DNA of 13,222 bases. Origin: an uncultured Erysipelotrichaceae bacterium. GTDB taxonomy: Bacteria; Bacillota_I; Bacilli_A; Erysipelotrichales; Erysipelotrichaceae. The first letter of the stretch is position 1. Every line of letters begins with the position of its first letter. The notes under the pieces were generated by a model. The model had not been told where the DNA came from and did not search any database. It saw nothing but the letters and a program-made list of their open reading frames with translations. The DNA lies in the NCBI GenBank assembly GCA_902795875.1, contig CADBND010000093.1, forward strand, positions 1 through 13,222, given 5' to 3'. The translations under genes and the position numbers were made by a program. Positions 1 through 6,511 of this stretch are shown here, one piece after another.

Positions 1-1442
1 ATCTTTATTCGATCAATAAGAAGATGATCACCAAAAACAAACGTTTCGATGAGATCCTGGATCTTCTGGCGATCCGTATCGTGACACAGACCGAACTCAA
101 CTGTTATGAGATCCTCGGATACATCCATGCGGTATACAGACCGATACCGGGCAGACTGAAAGACTATATCGCCATGCCCAAGATGAACATGTATCAGTCA
201 CTGCATACCACGATCGTCGGTCCGGATGGCCGTATCTATGAGGTGCAGATCCGGACGGAAGAGATGGATGAGGTCGCTGAAAGAGGTATTGCCGCACACT
301 GGTCTTACAAGGAAGGCAAGACCCGTTCGCAGAAGAAACTTGTTGAAGAACTGAACTGGCTCAAAGCGTTTGAAGAGAATACGGATGCCGATGCGAAGGA
401 TTACATGAACGACATCACGCATGATATCTTCAATGCGAACATCTACTGCATGACGCCGAGAGGACGTATCATCGATCTGGCTGCCGGTGCGACGCCGATC
501 GATTTTGCCTACCGCATCCATACAGAAGTAGGAAACCAGACCGTAGGCGCACTTGTCAACGGCGTTCTGGTCCCTTTGAATACGCCTTTAAAGACCGGAG
601 ATGTGGTCGAACTTCGTACAAACAAGAATTCGACTCCTTCGGAAGACTGGCTGAAGATCGTTAAGACAAATCATGCCCGCAACAAGATCAAGGCCTATTT
701 CGCCAAAAAGGAACTCGAAGATAAGGAAGAGTTCATCAAAAACGGCGAAAACATGCTGAAAGAAGAACTCAAAAAACACGATCTGGATGTGGAAGAGTTC
801 ATGGATACCAAGAAGCTCGATAATGTAGCACAGACCTTCCATCAAAACAGTGCTACCGATCTTCTTTTTGCTATCGGCTGCAAGTCGATGACGCCGACGG
901 CTGTTGTCGAGAAACTGATCAAGCTCGGAAAGAAGGAACTCGATCTCGATTACCTGAACAAGGTCACAAAGAAGAATGCTCAGAAGAACCGTTTCATCTC
1001 TAAGACCGGCATCGTAGTAGAAGGCGTGACTTCGATGAAGATCGCGATCTCACCGTGCTGTTCCCCCGTATATGGAGATAAGATCGTCGGTTTTGTGTCC
1101 AAGGGACAGGGCATTAAGGTACACAGAGCTGATTGTCCCAATGTCGCTCACGAAAAAAGGATCATCGACGTGGGCTGGGATCCGTTGCAGCCGGATGTCC
1201 GCTATGAAGCCTCGATCAAGATCTTTTCTAAAGACCGTTCCTACCTCCTGACAGATCTGGTCACGGTCGTTGCACAATACAAGGCCAATCTGACAGCTGT
1301 CAATTCGCAAGCCAACAGGGAAGATCTGACCGCTACGACTTCAATGTCTTTTATGGTCTCCGACCTGGTACAGCTTGAAACGATCATGGCGAATCTTAGG
1401 AAGGTGGACAGCGTGATCTCGGTTGAAAGAGCTATCAAATAG
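1..1442 (+). CDS. rel: (p)ppGpp synthetase/hydrolase Rel, 3' part
   Basis: The frame is open from base 3 to the TAG at 1440-1442, so the gene is cut at its 5' end; the HD hydrolase domain and the start of the synthetase domain lie outside. The family makes (p)ppGpp from ATP and GDP/GTP on ribosomes carrying uncharged tRNA, and bifunctional members also degrade it. Counting from the ATG at base 24, the rest of the synthetase domain covers residues 1-100 (DLLAIRIV at 13-20, YQSLHT at 57-62, EVQIRT at 73-78). The TGS domain is at about 136-200, a helical region follows, then a zinc-finger domain (Cys345, Cys346, His367, Cys371) and a C-terminal ACT domain (about 395-472). The motif RLKD at 44-47 is the basic RxKD form of bifunctional Rel, not the acidic ExDD of E. 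coli RelA. Nothing looks damaged. hisS-aspS lies downstream as in Bacillus, but dtd is absent between them. Confidence 0.96.
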   Translation, partial: LYSINKKMITKNKRFDEILDLLAIRIVTQTELNCYEILGYIHAVYRPIPGRLKDYIAMPKMNMYQSLHTTIVGPDGRIYEVQIRTEEMDEVAERGIAAHWSYKEGKTRSQKKLVEELNWLKAFEENTDADAKDYMNDITHDIFNANIYCMTPRGRIIDLAAGATPIDFAYRIHTEVGNQTVGALVNGVLVPLNTPLKTGDVVELRTNKNSTPSEDWLKIVKTNHARNKIKAYFAKKELEDKEEFIKNGENMLKEELKKHDLDVEEFMDTKKLDNVAQTFHQNSATDLLFAIGCKSMTPTAVVEKLIKLGKKELDLDYLNKVTKKNAQKNRFISKTGIVVEGVTSMKIAISPCCSPVYGDKIVGFVSKGQGIKVHRADCPNVAHEKRIIDVGWDPLQPDVRYEASIKIFSKDRSYLLTDLVTVVAQYKANLTAVNSQANREDLTATTSMSFMVSDLVQLETIMANLRKVDSVISVERAIK

Positions 1443-1451
1443 TGCTAGAAT
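1423..1451 (+). promoter_or_regulatory. Promoter of the hisS-aspS T-box leader
   Basis: A strong sigma-A type promoter overlaps the last codons of rel: -35 TTGAAA at 1423-1428, a 17-base spacer, and -10 TAGAAT at 1446-1451 preceded by TGC, which makes an extended -10. Each hexamer matches five of six consensus bases. The predicted start is near 1458, just before the first T-box stem, which supports this assignment. Confidence 0.75.
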
Positions 1452-1457
1452 TCTAAT

Positions 1458-1669
1458 ATCGAAAAGGGAAATTAATCTTTGATCCGGTTTTCAGCGAAAA
1501 GCGTCTGGTGAAAGGCTTTATCCGGAGAAAAGAGGGACACTCCCTCAGATTCCTATGAGAGTAGGACGTGATCGGCCGCGTTAAGGCAATAAAGGGCATA
1601 TCTTTGATATGAACTAAGGTGGCACCGCGTTTACAACGTCCTTAGAAAGGACGTTTTATTTTATTTTTT
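1458..1669 (+). promoter_or_regulatory. T-box riboswitch leader of hisS-aspS
   Basis: A T-box leader binds a specific tRNA and allows read-through when that tRNA is uncharged. Visible hallmarks, in order: the Stem I distal-loop sequence GGTGAAAG at 1507-1514 closed by AAGC/GCTT; a probable specifier region GGGACAC at 1534-1540; the Stem I end GAGAGTAGG at 1557-1565; and the T-box AAGGTGGCACCGCG at 1616-1629. CTAAGG at 1614-1619 can pair with CCTTAG at 1640-1645 to form the antiterminator, competing with the terminator. The acceptor-binding bulge is TGGC (1620-1623); its C would pair with discriminator G73, as in tRNA-Asp, while tRNA-His has C73. The specifier region holds GAC (Asp, 1536-1538) overlapping CAC (His, 1538-1540). 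The Stem I fold was drawn by eye and is less certain than the T-box itself. Confidence 0.93.
1635..1669 (+). terminator. Regulated terminator of the T-box leader
   Basis: AACGTCCTT (1635-1643) and AAGGACGTT (1647-1655) form a perfect 9-bp stem with a three-base loop, followed by a T-rich run to 1669. The 5' arm overlaps the bases needed for the antiterminator, so the two structures exclude each other. GGAGG at 1670-1674, directly after, is the ribosome binding site of hisS. Confidence 0.92.
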
Positions 1670-1681
1670 GGAGGAACTTTT

Positions 1682-2950
1682 ATGCCATATCAGACTGTAA
1701 AAGGAACTTATGATCTGCTTCCGGATACGATGATCAAGTTCAATATGCTGTCGGATCTGTTCAGACAGTTTATGAATCTTTATGGGTATTCGGAGATCAA
1801 AACGCCTGTTTTTGAATTTACAGGTGTCTTTCAGAAAGAGAACGATACTTCCGACATGGTCACCAAGGAGATGTATACCTTTTCGCCAAATGGAAAAGAT
1901 TCTTTGACTCTGCGTCCGGAAGGAACGGCCGGTGTGATCCGTTCGTTTGTTGAAAACAAGATGTACGGAAGTAATGAACTGCCGGTCAAACTGGCTTATA
2001 TCGAAGAGATGTTCCGCCATGAAAGACCACAGAAGGGAAGACAGCGCCAATTCACACAGATGGGTGTGGAATGCATCGGCGATAAGGATCCGCTTATCGA
2101 TGCGGAAGTGATCGCCCTGGGCTACTTCTATATAAAGACACTTGGCTTACAGGGTGTGAAGGTACTGATCAATTCGCTTGGCGACAGTGAGTCCAGACTG
2201 AATTACCGCAAGTTTCTGGAAGAGTATTTCGGACCACACAGGGAAGAACTGTGCTTTGATTGCCAGAACCGTCTGGACAAGAATCCTTTGCGGATACTAG
2301 ACTGTAAGATCGATTCAGGGACGAAACTCGTTCAGGATGCGCCGAAGATGGTACTGAGCGAAGCATCGAACGCTTACTTCGAGAAAGTGAAACATTATCT
2401 GGACGTCTTAGGTATTCCTTATGAGGTGGATGACAGGCTTGTCAGAGGACTCGATTATTATACCGATACGGTATTTGAAGTGGTAAGTACCAATGAATCT
2501 TCCGGTTCCCAGGCGACGATCTTCGGCGGCGGCCGATATGATGACCTGGTGAAGGAGATGGGCGGTCCGTCGATCTCCGGTATCGGTTTTGCGATCGGTG
2601 TCGAGAGACTGATGATCCTTTGCGAAGCAGAAGAGATCTTTGCGATCGATAAGTCGATCGACTGCTATGTCATCAATCTGAATGAGGACAAGGATTACGC
2701 GCTTTCCGTTGCGGAGGAATTGCGAAACAATTCCTTCAGCGTTGAGATGGATTACTATAAGCGTTCCCTGAAGGCGCAGTTCAAATCTTCGGAAAGAAAG
2801 AATGCACGTTTCGTACTGATCATCGGCGAAGATGAAGTGAAAAATGAAGAAGTGAGCGTCAAGGATACTCTGACCAAGGCACAGGAGACTGTTGCGAGGA
2901 AGGAGCTTACGGATAGATTGGATCAATTGATGGAGGATTATTATGTATAG
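1682..2950 (+). CDS. hisS: Histidyl-tRNA synthetase
   Basis: This class II synthetase attaches histidine to tRNA-His in the cytoplasm. The 422-residue length is normal for bacterial HisRS. The start at ATG 1682 is fixed by GGAGG at 1670-1674. Motif 2 is at about 106-131 (FRHERP around Arg112). The histidine-specific HisA motif is RGLDYYTDTVFE at 255-266, with Arg255 in the place of the catalytic arginine. Motif 3 lies at 299-311 (GIGFAIGVERL). The C-terminal anticodon-binding domain covers about 325-422. A Cys191/Cys194/Cys208 group sits in the insertion region and resembles that of other Bacillota HisRS. The gene overlaps aspS by 8 bases, which points to translational coupling, and both lie under the T-box leader. 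Nothing suggests truncation. Confidence 0.97.
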   Translation: MPYQTVKGTYDLLPDTMIKFNMLSDLFRQFMNLYGYSEIKTPVFEFTGVFQKENDTSDMVTKEMYTFSPNGKDSLTLRPEGTAGVIRSFVENKMYGSNELPVKLAYIEEMFRHERPQKGRQRQFTQMGVECIGDKDPLIDAEVIALGYFYIKTLGLQGVKVLINSLGDSESRLNYRKFLEEYFGPHREELCFDCQNRLDKNPLRILDCKIDSGTKLVQDAPKMVLSEASNAYFEKVKHYLDVLGIPYEVDDRLVRGLDYYTDTVFEVVSTNESSGSQATIFGGGRYDDLVKEMGGPSISGIGFAIGVERLMILCEAEEIFAIDKSIDCYVINLNEDKDYALSVAEELRNNSFSVEMDYYKRSLKAQFKSSERKNARFVLIIGEDEVKNEEVSVKDTLTKAQETVARKELTDRLDQLMEDYYV

Positions 2951-4682
2951 AGATCATACTTGCGGAGAATTGCGAAAAGAAGATGCCGGAAAACATGTGA
3001 AACTGGCCGGCTGGGTCGCAAAGAGAAGGAATCTCGGTTCGATCGTGTTCATCGATCTCAGAGACCGGTATGGCATCACTCAGATCACGTTTGATGAGAA
3101 TCATGCGGATCAGATCAAAGATGTCAGAAATGAATATGTTATCCAGGTGGAAGGAGATGTACAGATAAAAGATACGCCCAACCCCAAGTTGGCTACGGGA
3201 GAGATCGAAGTACTCGTCACTTCCTGTAAGGTGCTTTCCAGCGCCAAGACCACACCGATGATCATTGCGGATGAGACGGATGCGCTCGAAGAACTCAGAC
3301 TGAAATACAGATACCTGGATATCCGCAGGAATCCGATCAAGGACAAACTTCTGGTCAGAGACAAGGTCACGACGATCGTAAGAAGAGTCTTACATGAAGA
3401 TGATTTCGTAGAAGTCGAAACACCGATCCTTTCCAAATCCACACCGGAAGGTGCCCGCGATTATCTGGTACCTTCAAGACTGTATAAGGGACATTTCTAT
3501 GCGCTTCCGCAGTCTCCCCAGCAGTATAAGCAGTTGCTTATGATCGGCGGTATGGACAGATATTTCCAGATTGCAAGATGCTTCCGTGATGAAGACCTGC
3601 GGTCTGACCGTCAGCCGGAATTCACCCAGATCGATATGGAGATGTCTTTTGCGGATGAAGAAGATATCTTCTATGAAGTGGAACGGGTAATGAAGGCGAT
3701 CTTTAAGGAAGTAAAAGGTATCGATGACCTTGAATTCCCGCGTATCCGCTATGTGGATGCGATGGACAGATACGGTTCGGACAAGCCGGATATCCGTTTC
3801 GGAAATGAGATGAAGAATGTTTCCGATCTGTTTAAAGACAGCGGTTTTGCGGTATTTGCCAACTGTGTGAAGGAAGGTGGCGTCATCAAAGCGTTGCAGT
3901 TCCATGATGCAGCCGATAAGCTTTCCCGCAAAAAGATGGATGAACTCACGGAATTCGTCAAGATATACAAGGCAAAAGCCCTGGCGTATCTGAAATACGA
4001 TAAGGATGCCTTCTCCGGTTCATTGAACAACGCCCTTTCTGCAGAAGAGAAAGAGGCATTAAAAGGCTTCCTCAACGTTCAAAACGGTGATGTCGTTTTA
4101 ATGATCGCGGATAAGAAAAACATCGCGGAGACAGCTCTGGGTGCTCTCAGAAAGAAACTTGGAGAGGAACTGGGACTGATCGATAAAAACAAATACAGTT
4201 TTGCCTGGATCACTGAATTCCCGATGTATGAATATTCAGAAGAAGAGGGACGCTATGTCAGTGCACATCATCCTTTCACTGCTCCAAGAGATGAGGATGT
4301 GGATAAACTGATCGATGATAAGGCAAACTGTTACTCCAGAGCATATGACCTGGTATTGAACGGATATGAACTGCTTTCCGGTTCCGTAAGGATCCATGAT
4401 TCTGAAATGCAGGCGAAAGTATTCGACGCTCTCGGTTTAAGCAAGGAACAGATCAAGGAAAAATTCGGTTTCTTCATTGAAGCGTTCGACTACGGTGCAC
4501 CTCCGCACTGCGGTGTCGGTATCGGACTGGAAAGACTGGTCATGATCCTGACGGGTACGGATAACATCAAGGATGTCGTCGCTTTCCCGAAGACGGCGAG
4601 CGCCTACTGTCTGATGTCCGATGCACCGTCCAATGTCGATCCTGATCAGCTGGATTTCCTGTCTTTGGCTATCAAGGAATGA
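2943..4682 (+). CDS. aspS: Aspartyl-tRNA synthetase, bacterial type
   Basis: This class IIb synthetase charges tRNA-Asp. The 579-residue length fits the bacterial form, which carries a GAD insertion. Residues 1-105 are the OB-fold anticodon-binding domain (GWVAKRRNLGSIVFIDLRD at 23-41). Motif 1 is at 155-177 (TPEGARDYLVPS), motif 2 at 206-236 (CFRDEDLRSDRQPEFTQ), the GAD insertion at about 285-400, and motif 3 at 526-538 (GIGLERLVMILTG). The leucine at position 31 aligns with the leucine of E. coli AspRS rather than the histidine typical of non-discriminating enzymes, so it probably charges tRNA-Asp only; this is inferred from one position. The start at ATG 2943 has GGAGG at 2932-2936 inside hisS. 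It is the second gene of the T-box operon. Confidence 0.97.
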   Translation: MYRDHTCGELRKEDAGKHVKLAGWVAKRRNLGSIVFIDLRDRYGITQITFDENHADQIKDVRNEYVIQVEGDVQIKDTPNPKLATGEIEVLVTSCKVLSSAKTTPMIIADETDALEELRLKYRYLDIRRNPIKDKLLVRDKVTTIVRRVLHEDDFVEVETPILSKSTPEGARDYLVPSRLYKGHFYALPQSPQQYKQLLMIGGMDRYFQIARCFRDEDLRSDRQPEFTQIDMEMSFADEEDIFYEVERVMKAIFKEVKGIDDLEFPRIRYVDAMDRYGSDKPDIRFGNEMKNVSDLFKDSGFAVFANCVKEGGVIKALQFHDAADKLSRKKMDELTEFVKIYKAKALAYLKYDKDAFSGSLNNALSAEEKEALKGFLNVQNGDVVLMIADKKNIAETALGALRKKLGEELGLIDKNKYSFAWITEFPMYEYSEEEGRYVSAHHPFTAPRDEDVDKLIDDKANCYSRAYDLVLNGYELLSGSVRIHDSEMQAKVFDALGLSKEQIKEKFGFFIEAFDYGAPPHCGVGIGLERLVMILTGTDNIKDVVAFPKTASAYCLMSDAPSNVDPDQLDFLSLAIKE

Positions 4683-4697
4683 GATATACGGTTAGCC

Positions 4698-4728
4698 TTT
4701 ACTAACTGACATATGCGAATGTTATAAT
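4698..4728 (+). promoter_or_regulatory. Promoter of the ferredoxin gene
   Basis: A perfect -10 TATAAT at 4723-4728 is preceded by TGT, giving an extended -10. The best -35 is TTTACT at 4698-4703 with a long 19-base spacer, so the extended -10 probably carries most of the activity. Start of transcription is expected near 4735, leaving about 22 bases of leader with GGAGG at 4746-4750. Confidence 0.65.
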
Positions 4729-4756
4729 TACCTTGGAAGAAAAAAGGAGGTTGTAT

Positions 4757-4930
4757 ATGCCGGTAAAGGTTGATCGTGATTTATGCATCGGCTGTGGCGC
4801 ATGCACAGGTGTTTGTCCTACTGGTTCTCTTGAACTGGATGAGGAAGGCAAATCCAAATGTAACGAGGATACTTGCATTGATTGCGGTGCTTGCGTTGCA
4901 GCATGTCCTGTTGAAGCATTAAGTCAATAA
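4757..4930 (+). CDS. Small 2[4Fe-4S] ferredoxin
   Basis: This is a 57-residue clostridial-type ferredoxin, a soluble low-potential one-electron carrier. Two CxxCxxCxxxCP motifs are complete: Cys10, 13, 16, 20 and Cys40, 43, 46, 50, each followed by proline. A ninth cysteine, Cys35, stands outside the motifs. An upstream in-frame TTG at 4733 would add eight residues but lies at the predicted transcription start; ATG 4757 has GGAGG at 4746-4750 with ideal spacing, so I choose it. It has its own promoter and a strong terminator, so it forms a single-gene unit and is probably well expressed. It could reduce the iron-sulfur clusters of MiaB next door, but that is inferred from adjacency only; its partners cannot be read from the sequence. 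Confidence 0.95.
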   Translation: MPVKVDRDLCIGCGACTGVCPTGSLELDEEGKSKCNEDTCIDCGACVAACPVEALSQ

Positions 4931-4934
4931 AAAC

Positions 4935-4961
4935 AAACCAAGTGAATAACTTGGTTTTTTT
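4935..4961 (+). terminator. Terminator after the ferredoxin gene
   Basis: AAACCAAGT (4935-4943) and ACTTGGTTT (4949-4957) form a perfect 9-bp stem with a five-base loop, followed by Ts to 4961. It separates the ferredoxin transcript from miaB. Confidence 0.9.
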
Positions 4962-4979
4962 ATACCTTTTCATTACAAT
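4951..4979 (+). promoter_or_regulatory. Possible promoter of miaB
   Basis: TTGGTT at 4951-4956 and TACAAT at 4974-4979 are separated by exactly 17 bases. The -35 overlaps the 3' arm of the ferredoxin terminator. Transcription would begin near 4986, only about two bases before the miaB ATG. The -10 matches five of six consensus bases, the -35 is weaker. Confidence 0.45.
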
Positions 4980-4987
4980 AATATGGT

Positions 4988-6415
4988 ATGAAGAAAGACT
5001 ATATCCTGCCTTCACTCAATGATGCCAGAAGAAGAAACAAAGAAGTCTCCAAGAACGTTTCTTTCATAATGGATGATTCCTACAAAGGACTGGGAGAAGG
5101 GAAACATTACTATATCATCACGCACGGATGTCAGGCCAACCAGAGGGATTCTGAAACGATGGCGGGTCTGCTTGACCAGATGGGCTATTCCATGTGTGAT
5201 GATGAAAAGAAAGCAGATGTCATCATCGTCAATACCTGTGCTGTAAGACAGGGTGCCGAGGAGAAAGTGCTTGGCGAGATCGGCGCATTGAAACGTCTGA
5301 AAACTCTCAATCCCGATCTGATCATCGCTTTAGGCGGATGTATGGCACAGGAAGAGGAAAGCGTCCGTACGATCATGGAGAAGTATCGTCAGGTCGATAT
5401 CATTTTCGGTACGCACAACATCTATTCCTTGCCGAAACTGCTTTATGAAGTGATCACGACCAGGACCCGCAAGATCGAAGTTTTCTCCGGCATGGGAGAG
5501 GTCGTCGAATCTTTGCCGGTCACCCGTTTTATGTCCCATAAGGCGTGGGTGAACATCATGTATGGATGCGACAAGTTCTGCTCCTACTGCATCGTCCCTT
5601 ACACCAGAGGAAAGGAACGTTCCCGTCAGAAGGAAGATATCATCTACGAAGTGGAAGAACTCGTTAAGCAGGGATATAAGGAAGTCTGTCTGCTCGGGCA
5701 GAATGTAAATGCCTATGGCAAGGATCTGCATATCGATTACACGTTCGGAGATCTGCTTTCCGATGTGGCCAAGACCGGGATTGACAGGATCCGTTTTATG
5801 ACATCTCATCCCTGGGATTTCGATGATACGATGATCCGGTCGATCAAAGAAAACAAGAATATCATGCCTTACATCCATCTTCCCATACAGTCGGGTAATA
5901 CCGGTATTTTGAAGAAGATGAACAGGCGATATACGAGGGAAGAGTATCTTGCGCTTTTTGACAAACTGAAAGAACAGTTGCCCGGATACAGTTTTACAAC
6001 AGATATCATCGTCGGTTTCCCCAATGAATCGGATGAAGCATTCGAGGATACCTTGAGTGCATACGATCACTGTCAGTTCGATAACGCCTTCACTTTCATT
6101 TATTCAAAAAGAGAAGGAACACCGGCGGCGGCTATGGAGGATCTTATCGACAGAAGCGTCAAGGAAGAAAGACTACAAAGGCTCAATGAAAAAGTTGCCT
6201 ATTATGCCAACAAAAAGAATCAGCGCTTCAAAGACAGCATCGTTGAAGTTCTCGTAGACGGTGTCAGCAAGCGCAATTCAAACGTCTATTCCGGTTATAC
6301 GCCGGAAAACAAACTGGTCAATTTTACCGGTGAAAACATTCATACCGGTGATATCGTCAAAGTAAAGATCACGGAAGTGATGTCGTTTTCGCTCAACGGA
6401 GTGAAAGTCGATTAG
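4988..6415 (+). CDS. miaB: tRNA-2-methylthio-N6-dimethylallyladenosine synthase MiaB
   Basis: MiaB is a radical-SAM methylthiotransferase that adds a methylthio group to i6A37 of tRNAs reading UNN codons, which stabilises codon pairing. The 475 residues contain the whole family architecture. The N-terminal domain (about 40-150) carries the three ligands of the auxiliary cluster, Cys48 (THGCQ), Cys84 (NTCAVR) and Cys118 (GGCM). The radical-SAM core (about 185-400) has Cys194, Cys198 and Cys201 in YGCDKFCSYC. The TRAM RNA-binding domain covers about 412-474. An extension of about 38 residues precedes the first domain, as in other Bacillota MiaB. No Shine-Dalgarno sequence is visible before ATG 4988, and the downstream ATG at codon 28 has none either, so the start is the likely but unproven one. 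The relative MtaB is less likely given the THGCQ sequence and the N-terminal extension. Confidence 0.94.
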   Translation: MKKDYILPSLNDARRRNKEVSKNVSFIMDDSYKGLGEGKHYYIITHGCQANQRDSETMAGLLDQMGYSMCDDEKKADVIIVNTCAVRQGAEEKVLGEIGALKRLKTLNPDLIIALGGCMAQEEESVRTIMEKYRQVDIIFGTHNIYSLPKLLYEVITTRTRKIEVFSGMGEVVESLPVTRFMSHKAWVNIMYGCDKFCSYCIVPYTRGKERSRQKEDIIYEVEELVKQGYKEVCLLGQNVNAYGKDLHIDYTFGDLLSDVAKTGIDRIRFMTSHPWDFDDTMIRSIKENKNIMPYIHLPIQSGNTGILKKMNRRYTREEYLALFDKLKEQLPGYSFTTDIIVGFPNESDEAFEDTLSAYDHCQFDNAFTFIYSKREGTPAAAMEDLIDRSVKEERLQRLNEKVAYYANKKNQRFKDSIVEVLVDGVSKRNSNVYSGYTPENKLVNFTGENIHTGDIVKVKITEVMSFSLNGVKVD

Positions 6416-6429
6416 GAAAGGGTGAGAGC

Positions 6430-6441
6430 ATGAGAAACTGA
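6430..6441 (+). CDS. Possible three-codon leader reading frame upstream of the ABC-F gene
   Basis: ATG AGA AAC TGA (Met-Arg-Asn-stop) begins 14 bases after the miaB stop. GGTGA at 6421-6425 matches the 3' part of the Shine-Dalgarno consensus at a suitable distance. It lies just before a hairpin in the ABC-F leader. Very short leader frames control some antibiotic-induced ABC-F genes by attenuation. A three-codon frame can easily occur by chance, so this is only a candidate. Confidence 0.25.
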   Translation: MRN

Positions 6442-6448
6442 TCTTCTT

Positions 6449-6511
6449 AAGACCTATGGATCGCTGAATAGGTTTTCAAGTCTTTCAAGCGAGGAAGGAG
6501 ATCATTTCAAG
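6449..6511 (+). promoter_or_regulatory. Leader hairpin and TTTCAAG repeats before the ABC-F gene
   Basis: AAGACCTAT (6449-6457) can pair with ATAGGTTTT (6468-6476) over 9 bp with one G-U pair and a ten-base loop. TTTCAAG then occurs three times, at 6474-6480, 6483-6489 and 6505-6511; the last copy ends in the G of the GTG start codon. AAGGAG at 6495-6500 is the ribosome binding site. There is no T-run, so the hairpin is not a plain terminator. No convincing promoter is visible in the 95-base gap after miaB. Confidence 0.35.

Noticed and set aside
2652..2663. Perfect 12-base palindrome AGTCGATCGACT in hisS
   Set aside because: Falls in ordinary coding sequence for an unremarkable stretch of HisRS, and the window is rich in GATC/CGATCG; chance is a sufficient explanation.
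4691..4706. GTTAG/CTAAC hairpin after aspS as an operon terminator
   Set aside because: Only 5 bp with a six-base loop and no T-run; it also overlaps the ferredoxin promoter region. I cannot call a terminator for hisS-aspS.
4733..4756. Longer ferredoxin from TTG 4733
   Set aside because: It would place the ribosome binding site inside the gene and the start at the predicted transcription start. ATG 4757 has an ideal GGAGG and gives the usual ferredoxin N terminus.
5330..6070. 246-residue minus-strand open frame opposite miaB
   Set aside because: It is the shadow of miaB, lacks a ribosome binding site and recognisable motifs, and has low-complexity composition typical of antisense frames.
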